Below are positions 35,564 through 45,145 of a stretch of DNA of 64,000 bases, piece after piece; the first letter of the stretch is position 1; every line of letters starts with the position of its first letter. This stretch comes from Chitinophagaceae bacterium (GTDB taxonomy: Bacteria; Bacteroidota; Bacteroidia; Chitinophagales; Chitinophagaceae), in contig JADJOC010000002.1 in NCBI GenBank assembly GCA_016713965.1, forward strand, positions 124,001 to 188,000, given 5' to 3'. Both the position numbers and the translations under genes were made by a program. The notes under the pieces were generated by a model that was not told the origin of the DNA, searched no databases, and saw only the letters and a list, made by a program, of their open reading frames with translations.

Positions 35564-36790
35564 ATGAAGCAATTTAGTATTCCCATAACATATAAAAGCC
35601 CTTTAATAGCAGCAATAAAAGAGTATAGGAAGAAGGCTGATAAAATGAAAAAAGATTTTACACCTACCCTGCTCGATTTTGGTCCTGTGCAGCTTTTTCT
35701 GGCCCGGCATTTCGGGTTTTGCTATGGCGTGGAAAATGCTATTGAAATAGCTTTTAAAACCATCGAAGAAAACGCCGGAAAAAGGATTTTTTTATTGAGT
35801 GAAATGATACACAACCCCCAGGTAAATGCAGATTTACTGGAAAAGGGCGTACAATTTTTGCAAGATACCCATGGCAACCAACTGGTACCTTTTGAAAACC
35901 TTACCAAAGAAGATATTGTTATTGTTCCTGCATTTGGCACTACTTTGGCCATAGAAAATAAATTAAAAAATATTGGCATTGCTATAGAAAAATACAATAC
36001 CACCTGCCCGTTTGTAGAAAAAGTATGGAACAAGAGTGAGCAAATAGCCATAAAAAACTACAGCGTTATTGTACATGGCAAACCCACACATGAAGAAACC
36101 CGTGCCACATTTTCACATGCAGCGGCTAAAACCCCAACGGTTGTAATCAATGATATGAATGAAGCCATTGAATTGGGAAAGTATATTTTAGGGCAACTTC
36201 CGGCAGAAAAATTTTATACCACATTTAAAGACAAACATTCCGATGGGTTTGATGTGCAAAAAGACCTACAAAGAATTGGCGTGGTTAATCAAACTACCAT
36301 GCTCGCCAGCGACACGCAAGCCATTGCCGATTATTTGAAAAAAATAATGGTTGAAAAATATAATTTAACCGATAATAACATTCATGAAAGATTTGCTGAT
36401 ACCAGAGATACATTATGCTATGCTACAAACGACAACCAATCTGCAGTATATGGATTGCTGGAAACAAAGGCAGACCTGGCCATAGTAATAGGTGGTTACA
36501 ACAGCAGCAATACGTCTCATCTTGTAGAGTTGTGCGAACAAAAACTACCTACTTATTTTATTAATGGCGAAGATAAAATTATAGACAAAACGATTATACA
36601 GCATTTTAATTTTCATACTAAAACAGAAGAAACTGCTACAGATTTTTTACCAAATAAAAACCCGGTAAAAATTTTGCTGACCAGCGGCGCCAGTTGTCCT
36701 GATGCATTGGTAGAAGGAGTGATTAAAAAATTAATTTCCTTTTTTAACACAAAAATTACTGTTGAAGAAACAATTAAGCAATTCAATTAA
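35564..36790 (+). CDS. ispH: 4-hydroxy-3-methylbut-2-enyl diphosphate reductase
   Basis: 408 residues; the long Bacteroidota form. The three cluster cysteines are in HFGFCYGVENA, NTTCPFVEKV and SGASCPDALVEG; HGKPTHEE carries the conserved His and IGGYNSSNTSHLVEL the substrate-binding Ser/Asn. It makes IPP/DMAPP in the last MEP-pathway step; another MEP gene, ispD, is at 56.7 kb in the same window. A secreted-protein gene starts at the last A of its stop codon (TAATG), so they are coupled. Confidence 0.96.
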   Translation: MKQFSIPITYKSPLIAAIKEYRKKADKMKKDFTPTLLDFGPVQLFLARHFGFCYGVENAIEIAFKTIEENAGKRIFLLSEMIHNPQVNADLLEKGVQFLQDTHGNQLVPFENLTKEDIVIVPAFGTTLAIENKLKNIGIAIEKYNTTCPFVEKVWNKSEQIAIKNYSVIVHGKPTHEETRATFSHAAAKTPTVVINDMNEAIELGKYILGQLPAEKFYTTFKDKHSDGFDVQKDLQRIGVVNQTTMLASDTQAIADYLKKIMVEKYNLTDNNIHERFADTRDTLCYATNDNQSAVYGLLETKADLAIVIGGYNSSNTSHLVELCEQKLPTYFINGEDKIIDKTIIQHFNFHTKTEETATDFLPNKNPVKILLTSGASCPDALVEGVIKKLISFFNTKITVEETIKQFN

Positions 36791-37423
36791 TGAAAAAAAA
36801 TAATTTATTTATTTCCGTTATTAATCAGCCTTATGGTTAATGCACAAAAAACAAATTCTATGCTGGGAGATTATTACTTGCAAAATGAAAGAGAAGTAGC
36901 ATCCGGCTTTCGCCTCAATGCAGATAATACATTTGAGTTTTTCTTTAGCAGCGGTGGTATAGACAGAACAGGCAAGGGCATGTGGCAACTCGAAAAAGAT
37001 ATTTTGATTTTAAATACTCCTGAAAAACCTTTACAAAATTTCAGGCTGGTTGCTTCCAAAAAAATACCGGGCGATTCTATAACTATTGCTATAACCGATA
37101 AAAATAAAATGATTCTTGTTTATGTGCATTATAGCATTAAAACAGGTAACGATACCATTGAAGGCACTACCAGTGATGAAGGCTTGGCGGTAATAAAAAA
37201 CACACCTATCCAAAGCATTATATTATCACATGAGCTATGGCCGGATAAAGGTGCTGATACATTTGAAATAACCGGTAATGCAAATAATCATTTTGAATTT
37301 GCGATGGAAAAATCAATCTCCAGCCTTGTGTTTGATAATTTGAAACTTACCATAAAAGGCAATATTATAACTGGTGGGCACCCGATGATGCCGGATGGGA
37401 AATTCACTTATCAACGCAACTGA
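36790..37423 (+). CDS. secreted protein of unknown function (frameshift at start)
   Basis: The mature part (QKTNSMLGDYYLQNEREVASGF onward, ending DGKFTYQRN) is in one frame, but the ATG at 36790 is in another. Removing one A from the A8 run at 36793-36800 gives MKKIIYLFPLLISLMVNAQ, a perfect signal peptide. The ~210-residue protein is beta-rich, with FRLNADNTFEFFFSSGGIDRTGKGMW near its start resembling lipocalin-like stress or copper-resistance folds, but I cannot name the family. It overlaps the ispH stop by one base (TAATG), so it is translationally coupled to ispH. It is exported, so the link to isoprenoids is unclear. Confidence 0.7.
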
Positions 37424-37425
37424 TA

Positions 37426-38096
37426 TTATTTGTGTACAAGCGCCAAAGCAACGTTTAGCTGTTCTGCAAATGTCATGTTGGTATTGTCCAGCTCTACCGC
37501 ATCGTCAGCCTTTCTTAACGGACTTACCTCACGGTGGGAGTCAATATAGTCCCTCATTTCCCGATTACTTTTCACTTCTTCAATAGTAATGTTCGGGTTC
37601 TTCTCATACATTTCCTTAAACCTCCGTTCCACCCTTACAGCAATATCCGCATTCATAAAAATTTTTACTTCTGCATCCGGAAACACAGTGGTACCAATAT
37701 CCCTGCCATCCATCACAATGCCCTTTTTTTTGCCCATTTGCTGCTGCTGTGCCACAGCAAAAGCCCTTACTTCTTTAATAGCCGCTACATCGCTCACTTT
37801 TTCTGCTATTACCAAATCACGAATAACGTACTCTACATTTTCGCCATTCAAAATATTTCTGATTGCTGAGAATGCTCATTGAACTGGAACTCGATATTAA
37901 TATTTTTTAATGCTTCCTTCACCTCTTTTACATCAGTCCAGTCAATATGGTTGCGCAAAAAATATAAGGTAATGGCACGGTACATGGCACCGCTATCAAT
38001 GTATACATAATTTAAGGCTTTGGCCATTTGTTTTGCCAGGGTACTTTTACCGCAGGATGACCAGCCGTCAATTGTAATGATAATTTTCTTTGCCAT
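37426..38096 (-). CDS. cmk: cytidylate kinase (frameshift)
   Basis: N-terminal frame: KIIITIDGWSSCGKSTLAKQ (P-loop) and YIDSGAMYRAIT (CMP-binding region). It stops after SEIF. Lengthening the A4 run (plus strand 37850-37853) by one gives SEIFLNGENVEYVIRDLV and joins the second frame: VAQQQQMGKKKGIVMDGRDIGTTVFPDA, RRFKEMYEKNPNI and REVSPLRKADDAVELDNTNM. The whole is ~223 residues, normal for Cmk. It phosphorylates (d)CMP with ATP. It is an essential-type gene, so the shift is likely an error. Confidence 0.95.
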
Positions 38097-38197
38097 TACT
38101 GCAAAAATGCCTTAAAAATTTGCAAATTCAAAATGTAGCAATAAATTATTATACACTTCGTGTAATAATAATAACTATGTAACTGGCTAATGTACTG

Positions 38198-38252
38198 CTA
38201 TGGAGCTTCATTGGCGCTGTGCCCCGCAAAATGCGGTGGTCGCAACTGTTAA
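38198..38252 (-). repeat. palindromic intergenic element (family A copy)
   Basis: The minus strand reads AGTTGCGACCACCGCATTTTG, CGGGGCAC, CGCCAATGAAGC, CCATAGC. It aligns with the 32.4 kb copy across both hairpin arms and the AATGAAGC flank, and the CCATAG end matches the 57.5 kb copy. The rest of 38097-38560 has no ORF I can support. Confidence 0.55.
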
Positions 38253-38566
38253 CTGCATCACTTTACTGAACTTTAATTATGCTATAAACAATGTCACTCC
38301 TATGGAGCTTAACTTTAATGGTGCTAACGAATTTTAATTTTTAATTAAACGTATCAGGTTTTTTAGAGGTGTCAGGCACTTGTTCAACCGCTCAATAGCC
38401 GCCGGACAATGTCATTTGCCTAAGAATGCACTTTACCAATGTCATGCTTTCAGGGTTGTTATACCATGGTGATCGCTCATTTTATCCATAATAATTATAT
38501 CACTTCGGGATTATTACCCCCAAAAGGTGCATTTATTATAAATTAATTGAATAAAATATTCATTCG

Positions 38567-38629
38567 TTAAGTAAAAATACTTATTCATTAAGTAAAAACA
38601 CATATGTATTAAGTAAAAATACTATTTAA
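38567..38629 (+). repeat. three 21-bp tandem repeats (iterons) upstream of the reductase gene
   Basis: Three directly adjacent units, each starting TTAAGTAAAAAYACW, at 38567, 38588 and 38609. The period is exactly 21, two turns of B-DNA, so the sites face the same side. They end 80 bases before the reductase ATG. They look like cooperative operator or initiator-binding sites. Confidence 0.7.
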
Positions 38630-38709
38630 TTATATTTAATATATTTTTATAGTGCTATACTGCAATACGACAATAACTGCAAAATAGCTCCTTATTCATC
38701 CCAAAATCA

Positions 38710-40065
38710 ATGTTTATGCAACAAAATAAACAAACAGCAGTAAATATTGCTGACCAACGAGTTACAAACCCATTCCAACTTAGTAAATCAACCGGAAAAA
38801 ATTATTCAAACGTAAAGCAATTAGTAAATTTTATCCCTTTGCCTACAATAAAATACAAAAAAGCTCCAACAAGAATTCAGAAGGATACAATAAATCAAAA
38901 CATTGCTGATGGTTTGGCAGAAATAGCAGAATATAACCCGGTAATTAACACAGAGCATTTAAAAATGTACAACCCCAATTACCAGTCGGTGCTAGTAACC
39001 GGTGCAAATGGTTTTTTAGCGGTACACCTGATACAGGAAATATTAAATAGCACGGAAGCAAAAATTTATTGTTGCATAAGAGCTGAAAATGTTGAAAACG
39101 GAATGTGGCGGTTAAAGGAATCAATTAATAAATATAATATTAAAATTGAGGATTTTTCCAGAATTATAATATTATGTTCAGATTTAACTAAAACAAATTT
39201 AGGCCTAGATAATAATACATGGAACCATCTTTGTAATGAAGTAGATGCTATTTATCATTTAGGTGCCTATGTACACCACCTACAAACTTACCAAAGAATG
39301 GCCCCAACTAATGTAGGCAGTACCAAAACCATTATTACGTTGGCTACCACCAATAAACTTAAAAGGATTCATTTTACTTCTAGCAAATATGCCAATATCA
39401 ACAATGTAAGCAAAAAAGTATACGAAGGGATGCCAAGTGTTTGCCCCCCACATAATGAGCTGGCATTTGGATATGTGGTAACAAAATGGGTGGCAGAATG
39501 GCTATTATACAAAGTTTCAAATTTTGGTGTACCTGTTGATATTTATCGCTTTGGGGATGCAACCGGCCATAGCCAGACTGGCGTAAGCAATTATGAAAAA
39601 AATAACCTTACCCGGTTAATACTTGGCTGTTTGCAAATGAAAAAAGCACCTTATTACTCACTATTTTTGGATACTGTCCCTGTAGATTATGTAGCAAAAT
39701 CCATTTGCTGCTTAAGCAAATTAAATTATAAAAATGCTAACGGGTGGAACATAATTAACCCTAACCATATTGATTATACCCAATATTTTAAAATTTTACA
39801 GCAATTAGGCCACCAGCTTGATCTGGTAGAGTATAATGATTGGACGGAACACCTGCACCAGATTGATGGAAATAATTTGCTTGCACCATTGAAAAATTAT
39901 TATTCCAAACAATCATCCATTGGTTTTATTGATATTGAAACTACTAAAACTGAAGCAGCATTAAAAAATAATGCCGTTAATATCCCTACTGATTATGCCC
40001 AACTGCTTTCAGTATCATTTAACTATTGGGAAAAAGTAGGCTTTTATAGCAAATCAGTTGCTTAA
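38710..40065 (+). CDS. stand-alone thioester-reductase-like SDR protein
   Basis: 451 residues. An N-terminal ~90-residue segment of unknown type is followed by an extended short-chain dehydrogenase domain: VLVTGANGFLAVHLIQEIL (NAD(P) loop, with Ala replacing the last Gly of the usual GxxGxxG), YCCIRAEN, VDAIYHLGAYVHH, FTSSKY, and the Y-x3-K pair in GYVVTKWVAEWL. This pattern matches the thioester-reductase (Lys2/CAR, PF07993) family that releases acyl-thioesters as aldehydes or alcohols. No carrier or adenylation domain is present or adjacent. It is preceded by three 21-bp iterons and ~600 bases of non-coding DNA. The natural substrate is unknown. Confidence 0.8.
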   Translation: MFMQQNKQTAVNIADQRVTNPFQLSKSTGKNYSNVKQLVNFIPLPTIKYKKAPTRIQKDTINQNIADGLAEIAEYNPVINTEHLKMYNPNYQSVLVTGANGFLAVHLIQEILNSTEAKIYCCIRAENVENGMWRLKESINKYNIKIEDFSRIIILCSDLTKTNLGLDNNTWNHLCNEVDAIYHLGAYVHHLQTYQRMAPTNVGSTKTIITLATTNKLKRIHFTSSKYANINNVSKKVYEGMPSVCPPHNELAFGYVVTKWVAEWLLYKVSNFGVPVDIYRFGDATGHSQTGVSNYEKNNLTRLILGCLQMKKAPYYSLFLDTVPVDYVAKSICCLSKLNYKNANGWNIINPNHIDYTQYFKILQQLGHQLDLVEYNDWTEHLHQIDGNNLLAPLKNYYSKQSSIGFIDIETTKTEAALKNNAVNIPTDYAQLLSVSFNYWEKVGFYSKSVA

Positions 40066-40280
40066 GTTTAGCAATGTGTATATAACAGCTTACTATCGTC
40101 ATAGGTGCATTTAATATGCTTGTCCTTTAGGGCAGAAAGTAAAAATATCATAAGCAATATTTACCCTACGCTGCCTTAAAGAGCAAGGCTATTCAATGCA
40201 GAATTATAAACTTTTATTCTGCCCGGCCTTGGTTAAGAACTATAAAGCATTTTCTAGAATATTGCCAATCATTACTCAGC

Positions 40281-40310
40281 CTAAAGGTTGGTGTCCCCAC
40301 CAACCTTTAG
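40281..40310. terminator. 13-bp perfect hairpin, possible terminator
   Basis: CTAAAGGTTGGTG-TCCC-CACCAACCTTTAG, a perfect stem in the spacer between convergent genes. No T-run follows, so it could be a terminator of another kind or a REP-like element. Confidence 0.5.
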
Positions 40311-40332
40311 CTATACAATCAATTTCTTAAAC

Positions 40333-40351
40333 GGTTCCTGAGGCAGGAACC
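40333..40351. repeat. GGTTCCTG-AGG-CAGGAACC hairpin
   Basis: 8-bp perfect stem, loop AGG, followed by CTAGGCTAGG. A homologous hairpin on the minus strand at 59478-59496 (GATTCGTG-AGG-CACGAGCC then TAGG) shows a compensated C:G to G:C pair. Confidence 0.6.
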
Positions 40352-40386
40352 TAGGCTAGGAATTTAAAACATTATAAAATAAATTA

Positions 40387-41252
40387 CTATTCCTCATCCT
40401 CCTGTTCCTCATCATCTTCGTTACCATACATCCCAGAAGGATTTTCCTCATCCTGAAGAGTTTTATTTAAAATATCCAACCAGTCAAGATTAACTCCGCC
40501 ATCTGCATTTAGGGGTGCAAGATCAGTCGTAAAAGTTATGCTATCACTATTTCTTTCACCTTCTGCTTCATAATGCTCATTTTCAAAATCAATAGTGTAC
40601 TCATTGCCATCTTTCGTAACATCTTTAAATTCCCAATTACCATACTCACCCTCATTATATGTATCCGGAGCTACATCATTTAAGAATCTGAGAATCTCTT
40701 TTTTTGTAGGCTGAAAATCAATCCATTCCGTAATCAATTTATTTAAAATATCCAGCAAATTTTTGTTGATGCTGTCGGTTCCATTGTTAGTAATCGGAAC
40801 ATCATTAAAAGATATATGATATTTAGCGCAATCATTTGTAAAAAAAGTGTATAATGCTTTTCTTTTTCCGACGTTAATAGCATACGAAGATTAGTAAATT
40901 TCCAATTATCGCATATAGTTTTATTAAACGTGTCAGGAGCTATATTATTTAAATAATCTAAAAGATTTTTTTTACCGGCTTGAAAACTTTCCCATTCTTC
41001 AACGGCTTGTTCAAAATCAGCTAACCACCTATCTTTATCGGGTTGGCCTAATTCATTTAGTGGTGAAGAAGGAGTTAAAAACGCCAGTTCTCCGGTTTCC
41101 TTAGTAATAGAGTTGTTTGCAAAAATAACTACGTAGTTCGCATAGCGTTTCACCAAATGAGAAAATTTCCAATTGTTATGTGTGTCTTTATCAAACACTT
41201 CTTCGGCTACAGGATTTAAGTGTTGCAAAATAGGGTCTTTTGTGTGTTCCAT
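40387..41252 (-). CDS. unrecognised acidic protein with three ~95-residue repeats (frameshift)
   Basis: Start at the ATG reading MEHTKDPILQHLNPV. Two frames are joined by adding one base to a short A run near 40860, giving a ~288-residue protein. The three repeats share a pattern: [IL]L..LN..[AV][AP][DE][ETD][TV][FY][ND]......NW[KE]F. Instances are LQHLNPVAEEVFDKDTHNNWKF, YLNNIAPDTFNKTICDNWKF and FLNDVAPDTYNEGEYGNWEF. Each is followed by a ~35-residue beta-like stretch and a DILN/DWLDIL/DYLN helix. The C-terminus is highly acidic (DDEEQEDEE). No signal peptide or membrane helix, so it is cytoplasmic. I do not recognise the family. It is flanked by hairpins and by the second MITE-like copy. 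Confidence 0.65.
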
Positions 41253-41412
41253 AAAGATTAGGATTAATTTTAAAGATGTTTTATTAATTGGAGACACATA
41301 TAGTACACATTTTGACACGCTGAAACTAAATACCAGTAAAGGTTTTAAAAAGTTAAATGCGTAATAAATGACGACCACATTAATAAGTACGAAAATAAAT
41401 CAAACTTGTAGA

Positions 41413-41742
41413 ATTAGGTAGAATAAGCACAAATCCAGAAGCGGCATTAATGACTACTTGTTTTTTATCAGGGTATCTTATACGGCCTCGAAAAAATAGC
41501 GTTAAAAAATTTGCGAAGTGAAGCGTAAAGCAGCGAAAATGATGATACAAAGTACAAAAGCTGATATTGTATTAGTCCATTAGTTTACAAAAGTTTAAGT
41601 TTAGCTTTTTCGCTGTAGCGGAACGAAACAAATTTTAGCTATTTTTTCGGAGCCTTGATTTTTTTGTTACTTTTTTTATCAAGAAAAAAAGTAAATAGAG
41701 AACAACTCAATACTGTAGTAAGTTTGAGATAAAAATACCTAA
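41413..41742 (-). repeat. MITE-like ~330-bp non-coding element, copy 2
   Basis: Aligns along its full length to the reverse complement of 25260-25592. Both ends carry ATTAGGTA pointing inwards (ATTAGGTATTTT at the 41742 end, ATTAGGTAGAAT at the 41413 end), an 8-bp terminal inverted repeat. It has no ORF and no transposase. No clear target duplication is seen. Confidence 0.75.
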
Positions 41743-41880
41743 TCCTAAAAACTTGATAATGAACCGCCATCAATAATCTATTTTATAGGCCACAGAATTC
41801 AATAGAATCAAGTAATTATCAATTTTATTTTAATAAGTTTGATAGCGGTTTATTATGAATACTAAGGGTTTTAAAATCAC

Positions 41881-41912
41881 AAAAAAAGCCATCTTAAAAA
41901 GATGGCTTTTTT
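41881..41912 (-). terminator. terminator of clpC
   Basis: AAAAAGCCATCTT / AAGATGGCTTTTT, loop AAA, with A/T runs on both sides, 25 bases past the clpC stop. Confidence 0.85.
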
Positions 41913-41936
41913 ACACACTCATATAAGAAGTTTTCT

Positions 41937-44485
41937 TTATGCTTTAGACTTTTTTTCCTCTTGCGGGGTTTCTGTTGATTTTACTGTAAACTTTATCTTC
42001 CCTTCTTCTTTATCCAAATCCGCAATCATTACATCCCCATTCTTAATAGTCATATTTAAAATTTCTTCAGCTAAAGGATCTTCCAAATATTTTTGTATTG
42101 CCCGGTGCAACGGCCTTGCGCCAAACTGGCTGTCGTAGCCTTTATCAGCAATAAAGCTTTTTGCATCCGGGGCTAACTCCATGCTAAAGCCAAGCGCTGC
42201 CAGGCGTTTCATTACACCTTTCATTAAAATATCAATAATTTCAAAAATATGATCTTTAGACAAAGAATTGAATACCACTACATCATCTATCCTGTTTAAA
42301 AACTCAGGGCTGAATGTACGTTTAAGCGCTTTTTCAATAACTGCTTTATTATTTTCATCAGCATTTTCCTGGCGGTTGGCAGTAGCAAAACCTACACCAT
42401 CTCCAAAATCTTTTAACTGGCGTACGCCAATATTGGATGTCATGATGATCAGCGTATTCTTAAAATCTATTTTTCTGCCAAGGCCGTCTGTCAATTGCCC
42501 GTCATCCAATACCTGCAATAAAATATTATAAATGTCCGGATGTGCTTTTTCTATTTCATCTAATAAAATCACACTGTATGGTTTGCGTCTAACCTTTTCC
42601 GTTAGTTGCCCGCCTTCTTCATATCCTACATATCCCGGAGGCGCTCCAATTAACCGGCTTACGGTAAACTTTTCCATGTACTCACTCATATCAATCCTGA
42701 TCAAAGAATCTTCACTGTCAAACATTTGTTTGGCGAGTGTACGTGCCAACTCTGTTTTACCTACACCCGTTGGCCCCAAGAATATAAAAGTACCTATCGG
42801 TTTTTTTGGGTCTTTCAGCCCTACCCTGTTACGTTGTATTGCTTTTACTACTTTTTGTATGGCATCTTCCTGCCCCACAACAGCACCTTTTAAGTCATCG
42901 CCCATTTTGCGAAGCTTGTCAGTTTCTGCCTGCACCATTCTTTTTACAGGAATGCCTGTCATCATATATACTACTTCGGCAATATCTTCTTCCTCAATAG
43001 GGAAACGTTTGTTTTTACTTTCTTCTTCCCAATTGTTTTTAGCTTTTTCCAGGTCTTCCTGCAATTTTTTTTCTGTATCCCTTAAAGATGCCGCTTCTTC
43101 AAACTTCTGGCTTTTAACTACTTTATTTTTTTCAACTTTTATATCTTCAATTTTCTTTTCTAATTGCAGGATCTCATCAGGCACATTGATATTTTTTATA
43201 TGTTTTCTTGCCCCAACTTCGTCTAATACATCAATGGCTTTATCTGGCAGCAACCTGTCTGTCATATACCTGTCACTTAATTTCACGCAGGCATCAATGG
43301 ATTCCTGACTGTAAGTTACATTGTGGTAATCTTCATATTTGCTTTTGATATTATTCAGTATCTGGATAGTTTCATCCACTGAAGGCTGCTCCACAATTAC
43401 TTTCTGAAAACGCCTGTCCAATGCACCATCTTTTTCGATATGCATCCTGTATTCATCTAATGTAGATGCACCAATACATTGCAATTCTCCCCTGGCTAAA
43501 GCCGGTTTAAAAATATTGCTGGCATCCAGTGAGCCGCTTGCGCCGCCTGCACCTACAATAGTATGTATTTCATCAATAAACAGGATGACATCTCTGTTTT
43601 TTCCAGCTCATTCATAATAGCTTTCATCCTTTCTTCAAACTGGCCGCGGTATTTTGTTCCTGCTACCAATGCTGCCAGATCAAGGCTTACTACCCGTTTA
43701 TCAAACAATACACGGGATACTTTACGCTGTACTATTCTTAAAGCTAATCCTTCTACAATAGCAGTTTTGCCCACACCTGGCTCACCGATTAAAATCGGGT
43801 TATTCTTTTTTCTGCGGGATAAAATCTGTGATACCCTTTCAATTTCATTTTCCCGGCCTACGATAGGATCTAATGTGCCGTTTTCGGCAAGACGGGTGAT
43901 GTCCCTCCCAAAATTATCCAATACAGGCGTTTTAGATTTTGGCTGGCCGGTACTGCCCGCTTTTTGTGAGCGCTGCTGGCCATACTGCTTTCTTTCTTCA
44001 TCAAAATCATCTTCACCTTCATCGCTAAACTCTGCCTTAGGGGGATTACTGATCACAAAGCCCAATTCGTTTTTAAAAATATCATAATCGATGTCAAACT
44101 GGTTTAAAATCTGCGTAGCAATATTTTCTTTATTTTTTAAAATAGAAAGCATGAGGTGCTCACTTTCTACTAAAGTGCTTTTTTGGGATTTGGCCTCCAG
44201 TACAGTAATCCTGATTACTTTCTCGGCCTGCTTGGTTAATGGCAATGAATTAATATTGGCTATATTTTTACCGGTTTTATCCTTTATAGCCATTTCAATC
44301 TCTTTGCGCAGCTCATACAAGTCTACGTTAAGTGATTTTAATATTTTAATCGCAGTGTTTTCTCCATCTCTTATCAATCCTAAAACCAAATGCTCCGTGC
44401 CAATAAAATCATTGCCTAACCGCAGTGCTTCTTCCCTGCTATATGATATTATTTCTTTTACCTGGGCTGAAAAATTGTTGTCCAT
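41937..44485 (-). CDS. clpC: ATP-dependent Clp protease ATP-binding subunit ClpC (frameshift)
   Basis: Two frames joined at the T6 run (plus strand 43597-43602): adding one gives EKNRDVILFIDEIHTIVGAGG, the Walker B of D1. The ~849-residue protein has N-terminal Clp-N repeats (FIGTEHLVLGLIRDGENTA), D1 Walker A GEPGVGKTAIVE, a UVR-like middle segment (KVVKSQKFEEAASLRDTEKKL), D2 Walker A GPTGVGKTELA, and the ClpC/ClpE C-terminal fold QFGARPLHRAIQKYLEDPLAE. It unfolds substrates for ClpP. Divergent from the STAS gene. Confidence 0.96.
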
Positions 44486-44734
44486 CCTATATAATTTTAC
44501 TTGTACAATAATAACGAATTAATTTATATTTAAGTTTGCCATTTATCAATATGTGAATAAGAAAAATCTAATTTTATTGCCTGAATTTCGCCTTCTGATT
44601 TATAAATGTTAAACAGTATTGTAGAAAATAATAGCAATTATTTAACCAGAAACTCTATTTTCCATAGTTTTATTGTAGTGAAGCAGTACAATTTTCCTTT
44701 TCTTTACAGATAATAGACTTATTAAACTAATATT

Positions 44735-45103
44735 ATGAATGTCAAAATAGATACCAAAGAAAAATTTACGACTATTACGCTTGAAGAAACAAAGTTGCCT
44801 GCTAATATGACAGAGAATATAAAGGAATTGCTGCTTGCGTACCTGCAAAAAGACATACCTCATATTGTACTAAATTTAAAACACATTGCTGCAATAGATA
44901 CAGATATAGCAATAGATCTGGCAGGTATTCAACAAGAGTTTTATGAAAAAAATTGCTCTTTTGTAATTTGTGAGATGAAAAAAACAGTAGAAACCATTTT
45001 TGATGAATTAGAATTATTAGAATTATTAAATTTTACACCCACAGAGAGTGAAGCCTGGGATATAATACAAATGGAAGAAATAGAAAGAGAATTATTACAA
45101 TAA
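44735..45103 (+). CDS. STAS-domain protein (anti-sigma-factor-antagonist type)
   Basis: 122 residues. The STAS fold pattern is visible: ITLEETKLPANMTENIKELLLAYLQ, IVLNLKHIAAIDTDIAIDLAGIQQEFYEK, FVICEMKKTVETIFDELELLELL. The usual phosphorylated Ser/Thr position (DSS/DST) reads IDTDIAID, with Thr available. It is a small cytoplasmic partner-switch-like or cell-envelope regulator. No anti-sigma kinase is nearby. It lies 42 bases before rnz on the same strand, so the two are probably cotranscribed. Confidence 0.8.
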   Translation: MNVKIDTKEKFTTITLEETKLPANMTENIKELLLAYLQKDIPHIVLNLKHIAAIDTDIAIDLAGIQQEFYEKNCSFVICEMKKTVETIFDELELLELLNFTPTESEAWDIIQMEEIERELLQ

Positions 45104-45145
45104 TTTAACAAAGTTTATATCTTTAAACTTGATTAACTATTAATA

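Larger units (their letters stand above)
40066..40386. other. intergenic region with two hairpins
   Basis: About 320 bases between convergent genes. It holds a 13-bp hairpin (40281-40310) and an 8-bp hairpin (40333-40351). No ORF is supported. Confidence 0.5.

Noticed and set aside
38567..38629. Possible CRISPR-like array
   Set aside because: Units are directly adjacent with no unique spacers and only three copies; there are no cas genes. They fit iterons or operators.
40387..41378. Two separate small genes in the three-repeat region
   Set aside because: The frames meet inside the second repeat and one base restores a continuous repeat pattern; one gene is the simpler reading.
40387..41742. 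Prophage remnant around the acidic repeat protein
   Set aside because: No integrase, capsid, terminase or lysis gene is seen, and no tRNA-linked attachment repeat.
42532..43308. Long plus-strand Ser-rich ORF opposite clpC
   Set aside because: Shadow of clpC codons; ClpC domain motifs on the minus strand are unambiguous.
43553..43620. Programmed frameshift in clpC
   Set aside because: No known clpC uses one; the shift lies at a plain 6-base run like many others here, and adding a base restores Walker B.
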